Origin: Candidatus Krumholzibacteriia bacterium
GTDB taxonomy: Bacteria > Krumholzibacteriota > Krumholzibacteriia > LZORAL124-64-63
Assembly (NCBI GenBank): GCA_030590265.1
Contig: JAUUYW010000033.1
Span: forward strand, 1-16,138
DNA: 16,138 nt
Direction: 5' to 3'
The position numbers and the translations under genes were made by a program. Every line of letters begins with the position of its first letter. Position 1 is the stretch's first letter. Shown piece by piece: positions 1 through 7,201 of the stretch. The notes beneath the pieces are model-generated. The model saw nothing but the letters and a program-made list of their open reading frames with translations, had not been told where the DNA came from and ran no database searches.

Positions 1-756
1 TCGATCCTGGCTGTATTCCACCCACAGGGAAGTTGTGTTTTTGCGGAATTCGATGGCCGTGCGGAAAAGCAACTGATCGTTGGCCGAGTCTCCACCGGCC
101 TGATCAGAGGATGGATAGCGCGGGGCCCAGGGCTGAAACCCCTGCTGGCCCATGCCGTAGCCAAACTCTTCAGCCTGGTTCCAGCGGTAACCCAAATTCA
201 AATGCAGTCGCAATTCCGGTACTTGGTTGTCGGTCCAAAAACTCCAGGTAAGGGCCGCGCCGGCCAGTGGCGAAAAGACATCTTCAGTGAGGCCTTCGGT
301 GCCAAAGGGTAAATTGCCCCCTGCAAACAGGGCGCTGTGCAGCCGAGAGCTGAAAACCGGTCCGCCCACGGTGGCCTGCCAGATGCCATCGGCCAATCCG
401 CCGCCCGATTCAGGTATCCAATCGCTGCCACCACTCCAGGCGCGATAGGGCATTTCTGCCGAAAGCTGCAACCAAGGCATGGGCCCCGCTTCAACACGCA
501 TGAAATAATCGAATTGATCTATTTGCTTAAGCAGGCCCTCCAACTGATAGACTGTGCTATAGTTACGAAGACCAAGACCAATGTTCAAAAGCCCATCCGC
601 AGGCATCACCGCACTGGTTGCCAGCGACAGATGCGAAGAATCCTGGTGAAGAGATAGCGGGGTGCGCTCTTGCGTAAGGTAGTCATCTGCCTGGGCCAAG
701 ACCGAGGCAGGCAGCAGCAGAATCAACAGCAGAGATGACCAGGCAAGAGGTTTCAA
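1..756 (-). CDS. Outer-membrane beta-barrel-like protein, C-terminus beyond the window
   Basis: This frame is open for 252 codons up to the window edge. It starts at a TTG at 756-754 with a GGGAG ribosome-binding site 7 nt upstream, so it is missed if only ATG starts are allowed. Residues 1-21 (MKPLAWSSLLLILLLPASVLA) form a classic Sec signal peptide with cleavage after VLA. The mature part has short alternating hydrophobic stretches rich in Gly, Trp, Phe and Tyr, such as LNIGLGLRNY, FMRVEAG, LRLHLNLGYRW and SLWVEYSQD. This is the pattern of antiparallel membrane strands in outer-membrane barrels. It lies 28 nt behind the second CNNM gene on the same strand, so it is probably the third gene of that operon. 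I do not recognise a named family. Barrel topology is inferred from composition; a large periplasmic beta-rich protein is the alternative. Confidence 0.75.
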   Translation of the reverse strand, partial: MKPLAWSSLLLILLLPASVLAQADDYLTQERTPLSLHQDSSHLSLATSAVMPADGLLNIGLGLRNYSTVYQLEGLLKQIDQFDYFMRVEAGPMPWLQLSAEMPYRAWSGGSDWIPESGGGLADGIWQATVGGPVFSSRLHSALFAGGNLPFGTEGLTEDVFSPLAGAALTWSFWTDNQVPELRLHLNLGYRWNQAEEFGYGMGQQGFQPWAPRYPSSDQAGGDSANDQLLFRTAIEFRKNTTSLWVEYSQDR

Positions 757-784
757 GCTTTGGCTCCCGGGTTCTGAATCTCGT

Positions 785-1864
785 TCATTCGATGGTCTTT
801 CTTTCGGTCTCGTTTTGGGGCAAATCGAATTCATCATTGACCGAACCGATGACCGACTCAATCAGGTCTTCCAGCGTGATCATGCCCAGTGGGCTTCCAC
901 CAGGGTCCACCACCACGGCAACCTGCTGCGCCTGGTGCCGAAGCTCTTCAAAAAGTTCAAAAGGCGACATTCGCACATCCACCAGCAAAAATGAACGCCA
1001 TAGTTTCCGGGGCACAGGACGCTGGTGGTCATCACGGCTCAAAAAAAGCAAATCACGGATCAGCACATAACCTTGAAGATCTCGACTATCTTCTCCCGTG
1101 ATGGGAAGCCGGCTGAATCCACTGTTTGCCGCCAAGTCCAGACATGACGCCACCGTCACCTCCTGACCCACAGTCATCAGCTGATTCAAAGGGCGCATAA
1201 TAGGCCCCAGTGTCAGGCCGGCAACTACCAAGAATCGGTCCAAAGTCTCGGCGAACCGCTGGTCGCCCTGGGTGGGCACCGAGTTGGAAAGCAACAGGGC
1301 TGCCAGGTTACGCCGGTCCAGGCCAACATCTGCCTCGGAACCATTGGTGGGCACCAGCCGCTGCCAAACATTGGAGTAAGCCCCCAGAATGAACCGAACC
1401 GGGGTCAGCAAAACCATCGCCACCCTAATTCCGGGCACCGAAGCCATGGTCATCACTTCGGGGAATTCCCGATAGACCACTTTTGGCAGAATCTCGCCAA
1501 ATACGATCACCAGCAGTGAAACAATAGCCACCGCCATCCACTGCCCCTGGGTGCCAAAGCGTTCGGTCAGGGCCACTGTGACCACCGCACTGGTGATGAC
1601 GTTGAACAGGTTGGTGCCCACCAGGCAAGTCAGGATGGGATCTTCAATCTGTTTGAGCTGATCCTGCAAAAGTTGCCCTCGCTTGGTGGCCCCTTGGCCA
1701 CTGCTGCGCAATCGCACTCTGTTGACACTCATATATCCGGTTTCAGTTCCCGAAAAAAATGCGGACATGATCAGGCTCAAGACCACAACCACCACCACAG
1801 CGGGCCAATCCATGGAGATGGACTCCAGCAAAGGGGCGGGATCACCAGTGGCCAGGAAGATCAT
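785..1864 (-). CDS. CNNM/CorC-type membrane protein with CBS pair (short form)
   Basis: A 359-residue membrane protein of the DUF21/CNNM (hemolysin-C/CorC) family, whose members move or sense Mg2+ and other divalent cations at the inner membrane. The transmembrane DUF21 domain spans about residues 20-190. It carries the FFSGTETG motif (36-43), a GTNLFNVITSA helix (83-93) and the signature FGEILPK (122-128). A CBS pair follows at about 222-345 and ends in GMITLEDLIESVIGSVNDEFD. The protein stops there and lacks the C-terminal CorC_HlyC domain present in its neighbour. Its ATG overlaps the stop codon of the upstream CNNM gene (ATGA at 1861-1864), indicating coupled translation and perhaps a mixed dimer. 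The barrel-like gene follows after 28 nt. Family assignment is firm; the transported ion is not known. Confidence 0.93.
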   Translation of the reverse strand: MIFLATGDPAPLLESISMDWPAVVVVVVLSLIMSAFFSGTETGYMSVNRVRLRSSGQGATKRGQLLQDQLKQIEDPILTCLVGTNLFNVITSAVVTVALTERFGTQGQWMAVAIVSLLVIVFGEILPKVVYREFPEVMTMASVPGIRVAMVLLTPVRFILGAYSNVWQRLVPTNGSEADVGLDRRNLAALLLSNSVPTQGDQRFAETLDRFLVVAGLTLGPIMRPLNQLMTVGQEVTVASCLDLAANSGFSRLPITGEDSRDLQGYVLIRDLLFLSRDDHQRPVPRKLWRSFLLVDVRMSPFELFEELRHQAQQVAVVVDPGGSPLGMITLEDLIESVIGSVNDEFDLPQNETERKTIE

Positions 1865-3129
1865 TCGCCACCTCCGCTTCCAGACGATGCCAGAGGAGCC
1901 TTGTTCAGCATGGTCAATTTGATTCGCTCCACCCGATGGCCGGTCATCTCCAAAACAGTGAGGCGTCCTTCATTCAACGTGATGCGGTCGCCGGGCTTGA
2001 GCACCCGCCCCAGACGGGCCATCATGAACCCGGCCACGGTGCGGTAGTCCTTGTGCGGTGGCAACGACAGCCCACAGGTTTCCAGAAGCTCCCGCAGATC
2101 CGTGCGACCACTGATCACCCAACGGCCATCGCCCAGGGCAATCAGCTGGGCATCGTGGATAGCGGAATCCATCACCGGTCCCATCAGCGCTTGCAAACAA
2201 TCGGCCATGGTCACGATGCCGGTGAAATCGCCGTGCTCATCGACCACCGCGGCGAGATGTGCCCGGCCCTGGCGCATTTCAGCCAGAAGAGCGGCCACAT
2301 CCTTGCTTTCGGGTACAAAAAGCAAGGGGCGCAACTGGTCTTTGAGGGGATATTCCAGTTCATCACCCGATCTGCCCAACAGGTCTTTCATGTGGAAAAA
2401 ACCAACGGGAATATCCTGTCCGGTTTCCATCACCGGAAACCGATTAAACCCGGCGCGGCGAGCCGTGGCCAAAAATTGTTTGAGATTCATGTCCCGGCGC
2501 AGAATCACCACCGAAGTGCGCGGAGTCATCACCTGCACTACTTCCAGATCCTCCAGCCATAACAAGCGGGCCAGCGAACGGCCTTCGGTTTCAGAGAGGG
2601 TTCCGTCATCCACAGCCAGGTCGCAGGCTACCTGCAACTCGGCTGTATCGAGAGGACGGCTGCCAACGTTTTCCAATGGAATAATTCGCAATACAAACCG
2701 CACCAACAGGGCCAGAATTTTCAGCAGAGGCCAGGTTAGCCACAGCCAGATCTGCAACAGCGGTTGGACCAGGATGACCACCGTATGCCGGAAACGCAGA
2801 GCCAGCATCTTGGGTGTAATCTCGCCAAACAGAAGCAGCAGAAGAGTCACCACCGGGACCGCTATGGCCACCCCACTGGCTCCAAACCAATGCAAGCAGA
2901 GGCTGGTGGCCACCACGCTGGCGGCTGTGTTGACCAGAAGGTTGCCAATCAGGAGGGCACTCAGAAGATCATAGGCACGCCGAAGCATGCGGGCCACTCT
3001 CCGGCCTGCAGGCGAGCCTTCCCTCTCCAATCGGGCGATCTCAACTGACCCAAGGGAAAAGAAGGCAGTTTCCGATCCTGAGAAGGTAGCGGATATAACC
3101 AGTAAAATGAACAGGAGGATCAGATCCAA
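1861..3129 (-). CDS. CNNM/CorC-type membrane protein with CBS pair and CorC_HlyC domain
   Basis: First gene of the operon, about 422 residues. The DUF21 transmembrane domain covers roughly residues 1-185, with SATFSGSETAFFSLG near the start, a GNLLVNTAASV helix and the signature FGEITPK at about 101-107. A CBS pair lies at about 195-320 (VMTPRTSVVILRRD and AAVVDEHGDFTGIVTMADCLQALMG region). A CorC_HlyC (transporter-associated) domain lies at about 325-410. The family acts in Mg2+/divalent-cation efflux or resistance at the inner membrane. I chose TTG at 3129 because AAGGG sits 8 nt before it and the product MDLILLFILL starts as family members do. A GTG at 3138 is in frame but directly abuts the same AAGG. 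The end overlaps the next CNNM gene by 4 bp. A Gly/Ser tail (SSGSGGGE) closes the protein. Confidence 0.93.
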   Translation of the reverse strand: MDLILLFILLVISATFSGSETAFFSLGSVEIARLEREGSPAGRRVARMLRRAYDLLSALLIGNLLVNTAASVVATSLCLHWFGASGVAIAVPVVTLLLLLFGEITPKMLALRFRHTVVILVQPLLQIWLWLTWPLLKILALLVRFVLRIIPLENVGSRPLDTAELQVACDLAVDDGTLSETEGRSLARLLWLEDLEVVQVMTPRTSVVILRRDMNLKQFLATARRAGFNRFPVMETGQDIPVGFFHMKDLLGRSGDELEYPLKDQLRPLLFVPESKDVAALLAEMRQGRAHLAAVVDEHGDFTGIVTMADCLQALMGPVMDSAIHDAQLIALGDGRWVISGRTDLRELLETCGLSLPPHKDYRTVAGFMMARLGRVLKPGDRITLNEGRLTVLEMTGHRVERIKLTMLNKAPLASSGSGGGE

Positions 3130-3278
3130 GTCAAACACCCTTGAAGTGCGATGGAAGTTTCACAGTGGTAGGGTGATGGTAGCTGTTCCTCGGCAGTCGG
3201 GCAAGCCCTACAATGCCGAAAAAGGATAGTTTAGGCTCTCAGAATCACAAATTAAGAACTCAACTCATTGCCATTTAA

Positions 3279-3302
3279 TATTTTGAAAATGATTTCAAAA
3301 TA
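3279..3302. promoter_or_regulatory. Perfect inverted repeat, candidate operator
   Basis: Ten-base arms TATTTTGAAA and TTTCAAAATA are separated by four bases (ATGA). The repeat sits in the 277-bp gap between the divergent CNNM operon and the secreted-protein gene. It ends 25 bp upstream of the extended -10 element at 3328. The placement suits a dimeric regulator binding site. AT-rich symmetry by chance is the alternative, and the cognate regulator is unknown. Confidence 0.4.
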
Positions 3303-3324
3303 ACCTCTTCACAAGGCAAAGATG

Positions 3325-3333
3325 TGCTATACT
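3325..3333 (+). promoter_or_regulatory. Extended -10 promoter element for the 3407 gene
   Basis: TGC directly precedes TATACT (3328-3333), which matches an extended -10 (TGn TATAAT). No good -35 lies at 16-18 bp: TTCACA at 3308 is only 14 bp away. Extended -10 promoters can work without a -35. The predicted leader of about 65 nt ends with GGAGG at 3394-3398, 8 nt before the ATG. Confidence 0.4.
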
Positions 3334-3406
3334 GGACAATCTCTATCTTTTTAATAGGGTATGAGCCATTTGCCATTCCACACCTTTAGCTCTGGAGGAT
3401 CAACCA

Positions 3407-4294
3407 ATGAAGTTCCTAGTAGTCTTGACAGTTGTCCTGTCCACTTGCCTGGGCCTGGTTTTCCAGGCCGCCGCCGATGAAATATGGACCGTTTACGCTG
3501 ACAGCACATTGGCCGGCCAATTTGGGTACCTAGTTACCTTCGCAGACGAAGACAATACTGGCGCAACGATTTTCTTATCCACAGAAGAAGGCCATCGCCG
3601 CTTTGTTGCCAACCGCGAATTTGGCACTGACTTTTGGGTAATGTTCCCAGAGGGAACTTTCGTAGCACCTGGCCCAGACGATTCAGTCGGGTCGAGTTGG
3701 AGCACCTTCCTTGATGATTTCGATCGACCCTCAACGGAACATTTCGAAGCTGTTGAATCCTTTTCTGGCCCCGCTGGAAACTTTACATCTGCCCGCTGTG
3801 TCATCCGGCCTAACGAAGATCCGGAAACCTTCACTGAAGTGCGAAACTGGGTCTTAGGGGTGGGATTAGTGGGAGACTATTTTCCTTCGGACGGCACTGA
3901 CGTCTTGACCAGTTTCAGTATTGTTGGTGGAACAGGCTATTTCCCATTAGCAATCGGAAACACTTGGTCCTACGGTTTTATTGATGAGTTATCACCGACT
4001 GACGACACGCCTGTATCAGTAAACCTTCTTTACCCATGTGCTCCCAACCCCTTCAACCCTCAAACCAATATATCCTTTGAGATGGGATCTGATGCCCACG
4101 CCAGTCTGAGGATCTTCGACGCCGCTGGCCGACTGGTCAAAACCCTGGTCGCCGAACAGCGACCAGCCGGTCCCCATACGGTGACTTGGAATGGACGTGA
4201 TGAAGCAGGACGCACCGCTGCTGCAGGTGTCTACCTTTACAGGTTTGAAACTGGGAAATCTATCCAGACAAGAACCATGACTTTGGTCAAATAA
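3407..4294 (+). CDS. Secreted protein with C-terminal FlgD-like (T9SS type A) sorting domain
   Basis: A 295-residue exported protein. It starts at ATG with GGAGG 8 nt upstream. Residues 1-23 form a signal peptide with likely cleavage after QAAA. The central part (about 24-200) is acidic and beta-rich, with no domain I can name; it contains WVLGVGLVGDYF and FPLAIGNTWSYGF near 148-191. From about 205 to the end is the C-terminal sorting domain: APNPFNPQTNISFEM, then LRIFDAAGRLVKTLV, WNGRDEAGR and GVYLYRFETG. This is the FlgD-Ig-like / 'T9SS type A' domain of FCB-group exported proteins. It suggests secretion to the cell surface. The gene stands alone with its own promoter and terminator. No function for the mature part is claimed. 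Confidence 0.85.
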   Translation: MKFLVVLTVVLSTCLGLVFQAAADEIWTVYADSTLAGQFGYLVTFADEDNTGATIFLSTEEGHRRFVANREFGTDFWVMFPEGTFVAPGPDDSVGSSWSTFLDDFDRPSTEHFEAVESFSGPAGNFTSARCVIRPNEDPETFTEVRNWVLGVGLVGDYFPSDGTDVLTSFSIVGGTGYFPLAIGNTWSYGFIDELSPTDDTPVSVNLLYPCAPNPFNPQTNISFEMGSDAHASLRIFDAAGRLVKTLVAEQRPAGPHTVTWNGRDEAGRTAAAGVYLYRFETGKSIQTRTMTLVK

Positions 4295-4318
4295 ACTTGG
4301 CTAAATCAGCTTTTGCAT

Positions 4319-4350
4319 AGGCCCTGGGCAAACGGGCTCGGGGCCTTTTT
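4319..4350 (+). terminator. Rho-independent terminator of the 3407 gene
   Basis: An 11-bp stem (4319-4329 with 4336-4346, starting AGGCCC and ending GGGCCT, with two G-U pairs) and a 6-nt loop are followed by TTTTT (to 4350). It begins 24 nt after the stop codon. On the minus strand no U-run follows, so it should not stop the convergent 4363-5859 transcript efficiently. Confidence 0.85.
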
Positions 4351-4362
4351 AAACATGCCATA

Positions 4363-5859
4363 TCAGCGTAATAGAATCATCTTGCGGGCATCCTGAACAC
4401 CGTTCACCGAAAGGCTCGAAAAATAGACCCCACTGGCCACTGCCTTGTTATGTTCATCATTTCCTCGCCAGACAACCCGATGAAAGCCTGCTGAACGTGG
4501 CCCCGAGACAAGAGTCTTTACCAGACGACCACTCACATCCAAAATCGTCAGGGTTACCACCGAGTCCTGGGGCAGTTCAAAGGCAAGAGTCGTTGCCGGA
4601 TTGAAGGGATTGGGATGGTTGGGGTACAGCTTGGCTTTTATTTCCTCAACAGGAAATCCTCCATCACCGACCGAGCTAATCAGATTGTTGTGCCAACAGA
4701 CGATATCATACAAACTGCTTTCACCTTCGGTCCAAAGACAAGTCATCCCCTCTGCTGTATTAACCGGCAGGTTTGGATAACGTGTATCGCTGCCTGGGGT
4801 ATTGCTGATGTTGGTTGTCGTTGACCAGAGACTGGTAGCCTTGGAATACTCCCGAACCACCACATCATAGTAGACGCCATCAGTCTTTTCTGCCCAGGCC
4901 ACAGTGAGGTTGTCGTGACCATCGACACTGATGCTTGGGGTATCCGAAGCATTGCCCGTTCCGCTCAAATCCAACGGGGTTTCATCCCAAACTCCAGCAG
5001 TGCATTTTTTGTAGAAGATTTCCTTGCTGCCCGGCTGATAATCTTTCCATACCAGATGCAGGTCATTCTGGGAGTCGACGACCGCGCACGGATCCATGGT
5101 TGAGCTGCTACCGTTTCCGGTGGTATTGCTGACATTGGTGACATCGGGATCCCAGCCCTCTCCCACGGTGTATTTTCGGTATAAAACCTTCTTGGGGTCA
5201 CTGATGTTGTCACCGGAATCTTTCCAGAAAACGTGCACATTATCGTCGGAACCCATTGCCATGGTAGGATACTCCGATGCGCCGTAGGTGTTGCTGACAT
5301 TCATGGCCGCGCCCCAGACACCGGCCGTTCGCTTGCAATACCAAACCTCGGAGTTGGGCGTGGCCCCATAACCGGACCTTTGCCAGACACAATGCAGGTC
5401 TCCTGATGAATCCACCACCAGAGAAGGCCGAGAAACCGGCACCTCGGGACTGTTGTAAACAATTGTTTCTTCACTCCAGAACCCGTTGTACGAGCGATGG
5501 ACGATTTCAAAGGCCAAGGTTCCCCCACGCTTGTAGAGAAGGTCCATTCGTTCCCCTCCACCCACAGCAATGGCGGGGTTTCGGCCAACCTCGGTAATCC
5601 GGAATTGGGGATTGGACCAGGTTTGGGCCCCATCGGTGGAGAAGGAGTGGACGATTCCATTGTCATAGAAAACGGCGTGAAGGGTACCTTCATTGTCCAT
5701 GGCCATCAATCTGGCGTTGTTTCGTTCCGTTGCAGAAGAACGCTGCGAGTTGCCAACAATAGCAGTCTCTGACCATGCGACCCCAATGGAAAGCGCCAGG
5801 AAGATGCTTCCAAACAACCAAATGCCCGCCCACAAATTGCTCTGTCGTTCCAGTATCAT
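4363..5859 (-). CDS. Secreted seven-repeat beta-propeller (sialidase/BNR-like) with sorting domain
   Basis: A 498-residue exported protein. Residues 1-30 form a signal peptide (hydrophobic LWAGIWLFGSIFLALSIGVAWS). A repeat of about 50 residues with the pattern P-x-hhh-D-x-x-x-x-h-h-h-hW starts near 50, 95, 145, 198, 257, 308 and 362; examples are PSLVVDSSGDLHCVWQ and PCAVVDSQNDLHLVWKD. Seven copies fit a seven-bladed propeller. One near-canonical Asp box is visible (STDGAQTW, 74-81). Residues 411-498 are a FlgD-like T9SS type A sorting domain with PNPFNPATT, DVSGRLVKTLV and GVYFSSLSVNG. Sialidase catalytic residues are not evident, so a binding or structural role is as likely as enzymatic activity. 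It is preceded by a near-consensus promoter; AGGAAAGG lies 12 nt before the ATG, which is slightly far. Confidence 0.85.
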   Translation of the reverse strand: MILERQSNLWAGIWLFGSIFLALSIGVAWSETAIVGNSQRSSATERNNARLMAMDNEGTLHAVFYDNGIVHSFSTDGAQTWSNPQFRITEVGRNPAIAVGGGERMDLLYKRGGTLAFEIVHRSYNGFWSEETIVYNSPEVPVSRPSLVVDSSGDLHCVWQRSGYGATPNSEVWYCKRTAGVWGAAMNVSNTYGASEYPTMAMGSDDNVHVFWKDSGDNISDPKKVLYRKYTVGEGWDPDVTNVSNTTGNGSSSTMDPCAVVDSQNDLHLVWKDYQPGSKEIFYKKCTAGVWDETPLDLSGTGNASDTPSISVDGHDNLTVAWAEKTDGVYYDVVVREYSKATSLWSTTTNISNTPGSDTRYPNLPVNTAEGMTCLWTEGESSLYDIVCWHNNLISSVGDGGFPVEEIKAKLYPNHPNPFNPATTLAFELPQDSVVTLTILDVSGRLVKTLVSGPRSAGFHRVVWRGNDEHNKAVASGVYFSSLSVNGVQDARKMILLR

Positions 5860-5930
5860 GGTATTGCTTGGCCTTTCCTAATGGGAACGATGCAGGGATA
5901 GCCAAATAGCACCACCACAACACTTGATGA

Positions 5931-5959
5931 ATTATCTCATACTTGTTCTTTCCTGTCAA
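5931..5959 (-). promoter_or_regulatory. Near-consensus sigma70-type promoter of the propeller gene
   Basis: On the minus strand TTGACA (5959-5954) is followed by a 17-bp spacer and GATAAT (5936-5931), matching 11 of 12 consensus positions. The transcription start would be near 5924, giving a leader of about 65 nt before the ATG at 5859. Confidence 0.8.
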
Positions 5960-5969
5960 TTACATAACT

Positions 5970-5981
5970 AAGGTTAACCTT
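5970..5981. promoter_or_regulatory. Perfect 12-bp palindrome AAGGTTAACCTT
   Basis: AAGGTTAACCTT is its own reverse complement. It sits 10 bp upstream of the -35 of the propeller promoter and in the gap before the divergent MarR-GNAT gene. The position suits a regulator acting on either or both genes. MarR-family proteins bind palindromes of about this size, so the adjacent MarR-GNAT protein is a natural candidate. Binding is inference. Confidence 0.45.
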
Positions 5982-6020
5982 TTATTTAGCTATTTGCAAT
6001 AAAGTATTTGATAGTCCGTC

Positions 6021-6050
6021 CTGTCAAAGCTGATGGATGCATGCTAATTT
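6021..6050 (+). promoter_or_regulatory. Weak candidate promoter for the MarR-GNAT gene
   Basis: CTGTCA (6021-6026), an 18-bp spacer and an extended -10 of the form TGC TAATTT (6042/43-6050). The -35 is a poor match. The leader to the ATG at 6137 would be about 80 nt. Confidence 0.3.
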
Positions 6051-6136
6051 AAAACCTCAAAAATAGACAACCAGCCCTCCACTAATTGCGACGGACAAGC
6101 CTATTCCAAGGCCAAATCTGCCGAAAGAGGACCACC

Positions 6137-7063
6137 ATGAAAAATATTCAGGCTGCTGTCACCCAGTTGCGGGAATCGTCCCGGCAAGCTGTCCGAGAGC
6201 TCGGCTTTCTTGAAACCCGTTATCGTGAAACTGGCTGCACCCATTCTCAGTGTCATATCCTGGTGGAGTTGGACACCCGCAAACGTTTATCCGTAGGCGA
6301 ACTGGCCAGGATCCTCAGCCAGGATATCTCATCCACCAGCCGATCAATTCGACCTCTGATCGACGAAGGAGTCATCAAGGTGCACTCGGATGCCGCTGAT
6401 GGCCGCAGACGCCAACTCCAGTTGACACCAGAGGGCATGAAAAAGGTGAGCGAGATTAATGATGTCGCCGAATTTCAGGCTCGTGCTGCTCTCGAATTGC
6501 TCAGTCCTTCGGATCAGAACATCGTCACCAAGGGAATGGGCCTATACGCCCAAGCCCTGTCCCGCTGTAACAAACTCGCCGAGATCGAGATCAGGCCCAT
6601 CTCTCCCAATGATGACGACGAAATGAGTGCGGTCATCCGTCAAGTAATGTCCGAATTTGGTGCTGTGGGTGCTGGAATGTCCATTGGTGACTCGGAAGTG
6701 GACTCAATGCATGAAGCGTATCAGAGCGAAAAATCAGCCTTTTTCATTGCCTGCAAGGGCAAGAAATTGCTGGGAGGAGCAGGCATCGCACCCTTGGCCG
6801 GTTGCCAAGACCATGAAACCTGCGAATTGCGAAAAATGTATATTCTGCCCACTGGGCGTGGCATTGGACTGGGACACCAGATCATGACCCGTTGTTTGGA
6901 ATTTGCTCGTGGAGTAGGTTACAGGCAAATCTATCTGGAGACACTTGCCAACATGGTTCACGCTCAGCATTTGTTCGAGAAGTTCGGATTCAGATATCTG
7001 GATGAGCCCTTGGGTGATACGGGGCATGATGGCTGCACCACCTGGGCCATCCTGGACCTATAG
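6137..7063 (+). CDS. MarR-family regulator fused to GNAT acetyltransferase
   Basis: A 308-residue cytoplasmic fusion protein. Residues about 1-145 form a MarR winged helix-turn-helix: recognition region LSVGELARILSQDISSTSRSI (51-71) and a wing with DAADGRRRQLQLTPEG (85-100). Residues about 150-308 form a GNAT N-acetyltransferase. Its acetyl-CoA-binding motif is GRGIGLG at 240-246 inside ELRKMYILPTGRGIGLG, followed by AQHLFEKFGFR, the usual motif B. MarR-GNAT fusions are a known architecture; their acetylated substrates are usually unknown. I start at ATG 6137 because GAGG lies 6 nt upstream; an in-frame TTG at 6086 has no such site and adds 17 residues foreign to the family. It is divergent from the propeller gene across a palindrome and upstream of the LPS genes on the same strand. 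Confidence 0.9.
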   Translation: MKNIQAAVTQLRESSRQAVRELGFLETRYRETGCTHSQCHILVELDTRKRLSVGELARILSQDISSTSRSIRPLIDEGVIKVHSDAADGRRRQLQLTPEGMKKVSEINDVAEFQARAALELLSPSDQNIVTKGMGLYAQALSRCNKLAEIEIRPISPNDDDEMSAVIRQVMSEFGAVGAGMSIGDSEVDSMHEAYQSEKSAFFIACKGKKLLGGAGIAPLAGCQDHETCELRKMYILPTGRGIGLGHQIMTRCLEFARGVGYRQIYLETLANMVHAQHLFEKFGFRYLDEPLGDTGHDGCTTWAILDL

Positions 7064-7201
7064 TCGAATTCCTCATCCTTCGGAAGTCGCAGTCAAATCG
7101 ATGCCGCCTTGCCATTTCAACCCCAAAAAAACATTTTCCCAAAGCGGGAAATGCCTCATGATGCAGGCGTCGTGTCCTATCCCCCGAATCGTAAGGCCGT
7201 T

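Noticed and set aside
198..497. Minus-strand 99-codon frame with ATG start, and plus-strand frames at 33-657
   Set aside because: All overlap the 252-codon TTG-started frame that has a signal peptide and a beta-barrel pattern; they are out of frame with it.
2051..2974. Plus-strand 307-codon frame
   Set aside because: Opposite the CNNM gene; Ser/Arg-rich composition typical of a shadow.
4319..4350. Bidirectional terminator between the two secreted-protein genes
   Set aside because: The stem works both ways but the T-run is only on the plus strand.
6086..6136. TTG start adding 17 residues to the MarR-GNAT protein
   Set aside because: ATG 6137 has GAGG at proper spacing and gives a normal MarR N-terminus.
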